Source: Chloroflexota bacterium (GTDB taxonomy: Bacteria; Chloroflexota; Anaerolineae; Anaerolineales; Villigracilaceae). From it: DNA of 6,229 nucleotides. Numbering within the stretch: the stretch's first letter is position 1; each line of letters begins with the position of its first letter. The position numbers were made by a program, and so were the translations under genes. The notes beneath the pieces were generated by a model that worked only from the letters and a program-made list of their open reading frames with translations, did not search any database and had not been told where the DNA came from. Positions 4,937 through 6,229 of the stretch are shown here, in pieces. Location of the stretch: assembly GCA_026389975.1 (NCBI GenBank), contig JAPLGV010000044.1, positions 1 through 6,229 on the forward strand, read 5' to 3'.

Positions 4937-6229
4937 TTTATAGAGAATTTCGGCTTGAACCCGCGCAGGCGGTTGGCGTTCCCAACCACTGTAACGCTTG
5001 AAAAGGCCATGGCAGCCCCAGCCAGGAGCGGGCTGAGTAACAAACCCAGGAATGGATACAGGACACCCATGGCGATGGGAAGACCCAGGATGTTGTAGAA
5101 AAATGCGCCGACCAGGTTCTGCTTAATGTTGCGCATCGTCGCCCGGCTGACTTCGATAGCGGTCACGACGCCCTTCAAGCTGCCCTTGATCAGGGTGATA
5201 TCAGAAGCTTCGATGGCAACATCCGTGCCGGTCCCGATGGCCAGACCGACGTCCGCCTGCGCTAAAGCCGGGGCGTCATTGATGCCATCGCCAACCATTG
5301 CCACCTGCTTGCCTTCGGCCTGCAATAAGTGGACATTTTTCGCCTTGTCTTCAGGCAGAACTTCTGCCAGCACGCGGTCTACGCCCACCTTGCGGGCGAT
5401 GGCTTGGGCGGTGCGCTGGTTGTCACCGGTGATCATGACTACTTCGATGCCCATTTTTTGCAAGGCGGCAATGGCTTCGGCGGAGTCTTCTTTGACAGTG
5501 TCCGCCACGGCCACAATCCCGGCGGCCTGACCGTCCACAGCCATGTACATGGGCGTCTTGCCGTCATCGGCCAGTCCAATCGCTTTTTGTTCGAGGTCAC
5601 CCAGGCTAATCTTTTCGCGTTCCATCATTTTCAAGTTGCCGAGCACCACCCGCCGGCCATCCACGGTCGCGATCACACCATGACCCGGAACCGCTTCGAA
5701 AGCGGTGGGTTCGCTCAAGGCGATCCCCTTCGCTTTTGCACCCTCGACGATGGCTTCTGCTAGGGGATGTTCTGAAGATCTCTCCACCGAAGCCGCCAGC
5801 TGCAGAAGGTCATTTTCCTTCCAGGTTGCTGCTAAGATCGTGTCGGTTAGCTCGGGCTTGCCTTTGGTGATCGTCCCGGTCTTGTCCAATACCACTATCT
5901 TGATCCCCTGCGCAGATTGCAGGGCTTCGCCGGAGCGGATCAGGATACCGTTCTCAGCGCCCTTGCCGATACCCACCATCAGGCTCATCGGGGTGGCCAA
6001 GCCCAGGGCGCATGGGCAGGCGATGATCAGCACCGTCACGGCAGTCACCAGGGCATAGACCACCTGCGGCTGCGGTCCAATATCGAACCAGAGCACGAAT
6101 GTCAACACGGCTAGGATCATCACAACCGGCACGAAGTAACCAGACACCGTGTCGACCATGCGGGCAATGGGAGCTTTGCTGTTCTGGGCGTCCTGCACCA
6201 TTTTGACGATCTGCGCCAGGGCGGTATCC
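4933..6229 (-). CDS. copA: Cu+-exporting P1B-type ATPase, 3' part (5' end outside the window)
   Basis: An ATP-driven copper pump of the inner membrane. About 431 C-terminal residues are visible; the frame is open to the right edge (DTALAQIVK precedes the first Met at 6201), so the N-terminal metal-binding domain and first helices lie outside. Counting from that Met, the metal site CPC is at 62-64, the phosphorylated Asp106 is in DKTGTITKGKPE, the P1B hallmark SEHP is at 143-146, PGHGV at 172-176, MITGD at 256-260 and the hinge GDGIND at 304-309. The last helices carry YN (369-370) and MAFSS (398-402), the Cu+-specific residues of the P1B-1 subgroup. No key residue is missing. Efflux for resistance and export for loading secreted cuproproteins are both possible; the nearby CuA genes favour the second. 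It is followed without a gap by the thioredoxin-like gene. Confidence 0.95.
   Translation of the reverse strand, partial: DTALAQIVKMVQDAQNSKAPIARMVDTVSGYFVPVVMILAVLTFVLWFDIGPQPQVVYALVTAVTVLIIACPCALGLATPMSLMVGIGKGAENGILIRSGEALQSAQGIKIVVLDKTGTITKGKPELTDTILAATWKENDLLQLAASVERSSEHPLAEAIVEGAKAKGIALSEPTAFEAVPGHGVIATVDGRRVVLGNLKMMEREKISLGDLEQKAIGLADDGKTPMYMAVDGQAAGIVAVADTVKEDSAEAIAALQKMGIEVVMITGDNQRTAQAIARKVGVDRVLAEVLPEDKAKNVHLLQAEGKQVAMVGDGINDAPALAQADVGLAIGTGTDVAIEASDITLIKGSLKGVVTAIEVSRATMRNIKQNLVGAFFYNILGLPIAMGVLYPFLGLLLSPLLAGAAMAFSSVTVVGNANRLRGFKPKFSIK

Overview
All genes in this window lie on the minus strand, so transcription runs from the right end to the left. The sequence is moderately GC-rich. 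Genes are tightly packed, often with ATGA-type overlaps and several GTG or TTG starts. The mix of families (a NapH-like ferredoxin membrane protein, ba3-like single-domain CuA proteins, a PCYCGC-motif lipoprotein, a GCPSW thioredoxin-like protein) would suit an environmental Chloroflexota (Anaerolineae-like) genome. That placement is inference from gene content, not from a phylogenetic marker.

Right block (6229 to 4170, read leftward): the 3' two thirds of a Cu+-exporting P1B-type ATPase (CopA type), a small thioredoxin-like protein, and a membrane-anchored cupredoxin with a C-x-M-x-M metal site. The three genes abut or overlap and end at a convincing intrinsic terminator (12-bp stem, 4-nt loop, six T), so they look like one copper-handling transcription unit.

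Middle block (4039 to 2924): four small genes. They encode a one-TM zinc-ribbon protein, a two-TM protein of unknown function, a YHS-domain protein (a likely metal-binding module) and a PCYCGC-motif lipoprotein with many Cys, His and Met residues. All are plausible metal-delivery or assembly factors; none has a function proven by the sequence.

Left block (2914 to 161): a translationally coupled redox set. A membrane protein carries a CuA-type site (C-x3-C-x3-H-x2-M) between two TM helices. A nine-helix NapH/NosR-like polyferredoxin follows, with CxxCP, CxxxCP and two cysteine clusters. Last is a membrane-anchored CuA domain fused to a c-type cytochrome. This last gene is split in the given sequence by one apparently missing G in a G4 run (plus-strand C run 1013-1016); restoring it gives a clean 314-aa protein. 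A further gene starts at position 20 behind a strong ribosome binding site and runs off the left edge.

Working model (inference): the polyferredoxin takes electrons from quinol and the two CuA proteins and the cytochrome carry them to a periplasmic, probably copper-containing, terminal reductase or oxidase encoded outside the window, possibly by the gene cut at the left edge. A clade II-like nitrous oxide reductase or a haem-copper oxidase/NO reductase would both fit. The ATPase, cupredoxin, thioredoxin-like, YHS and PCYCGC proteins would supply and insert copper. No RNA genes, CRISPR arrays, insertion sequences or gene-free stretches above 300 bases were seen.
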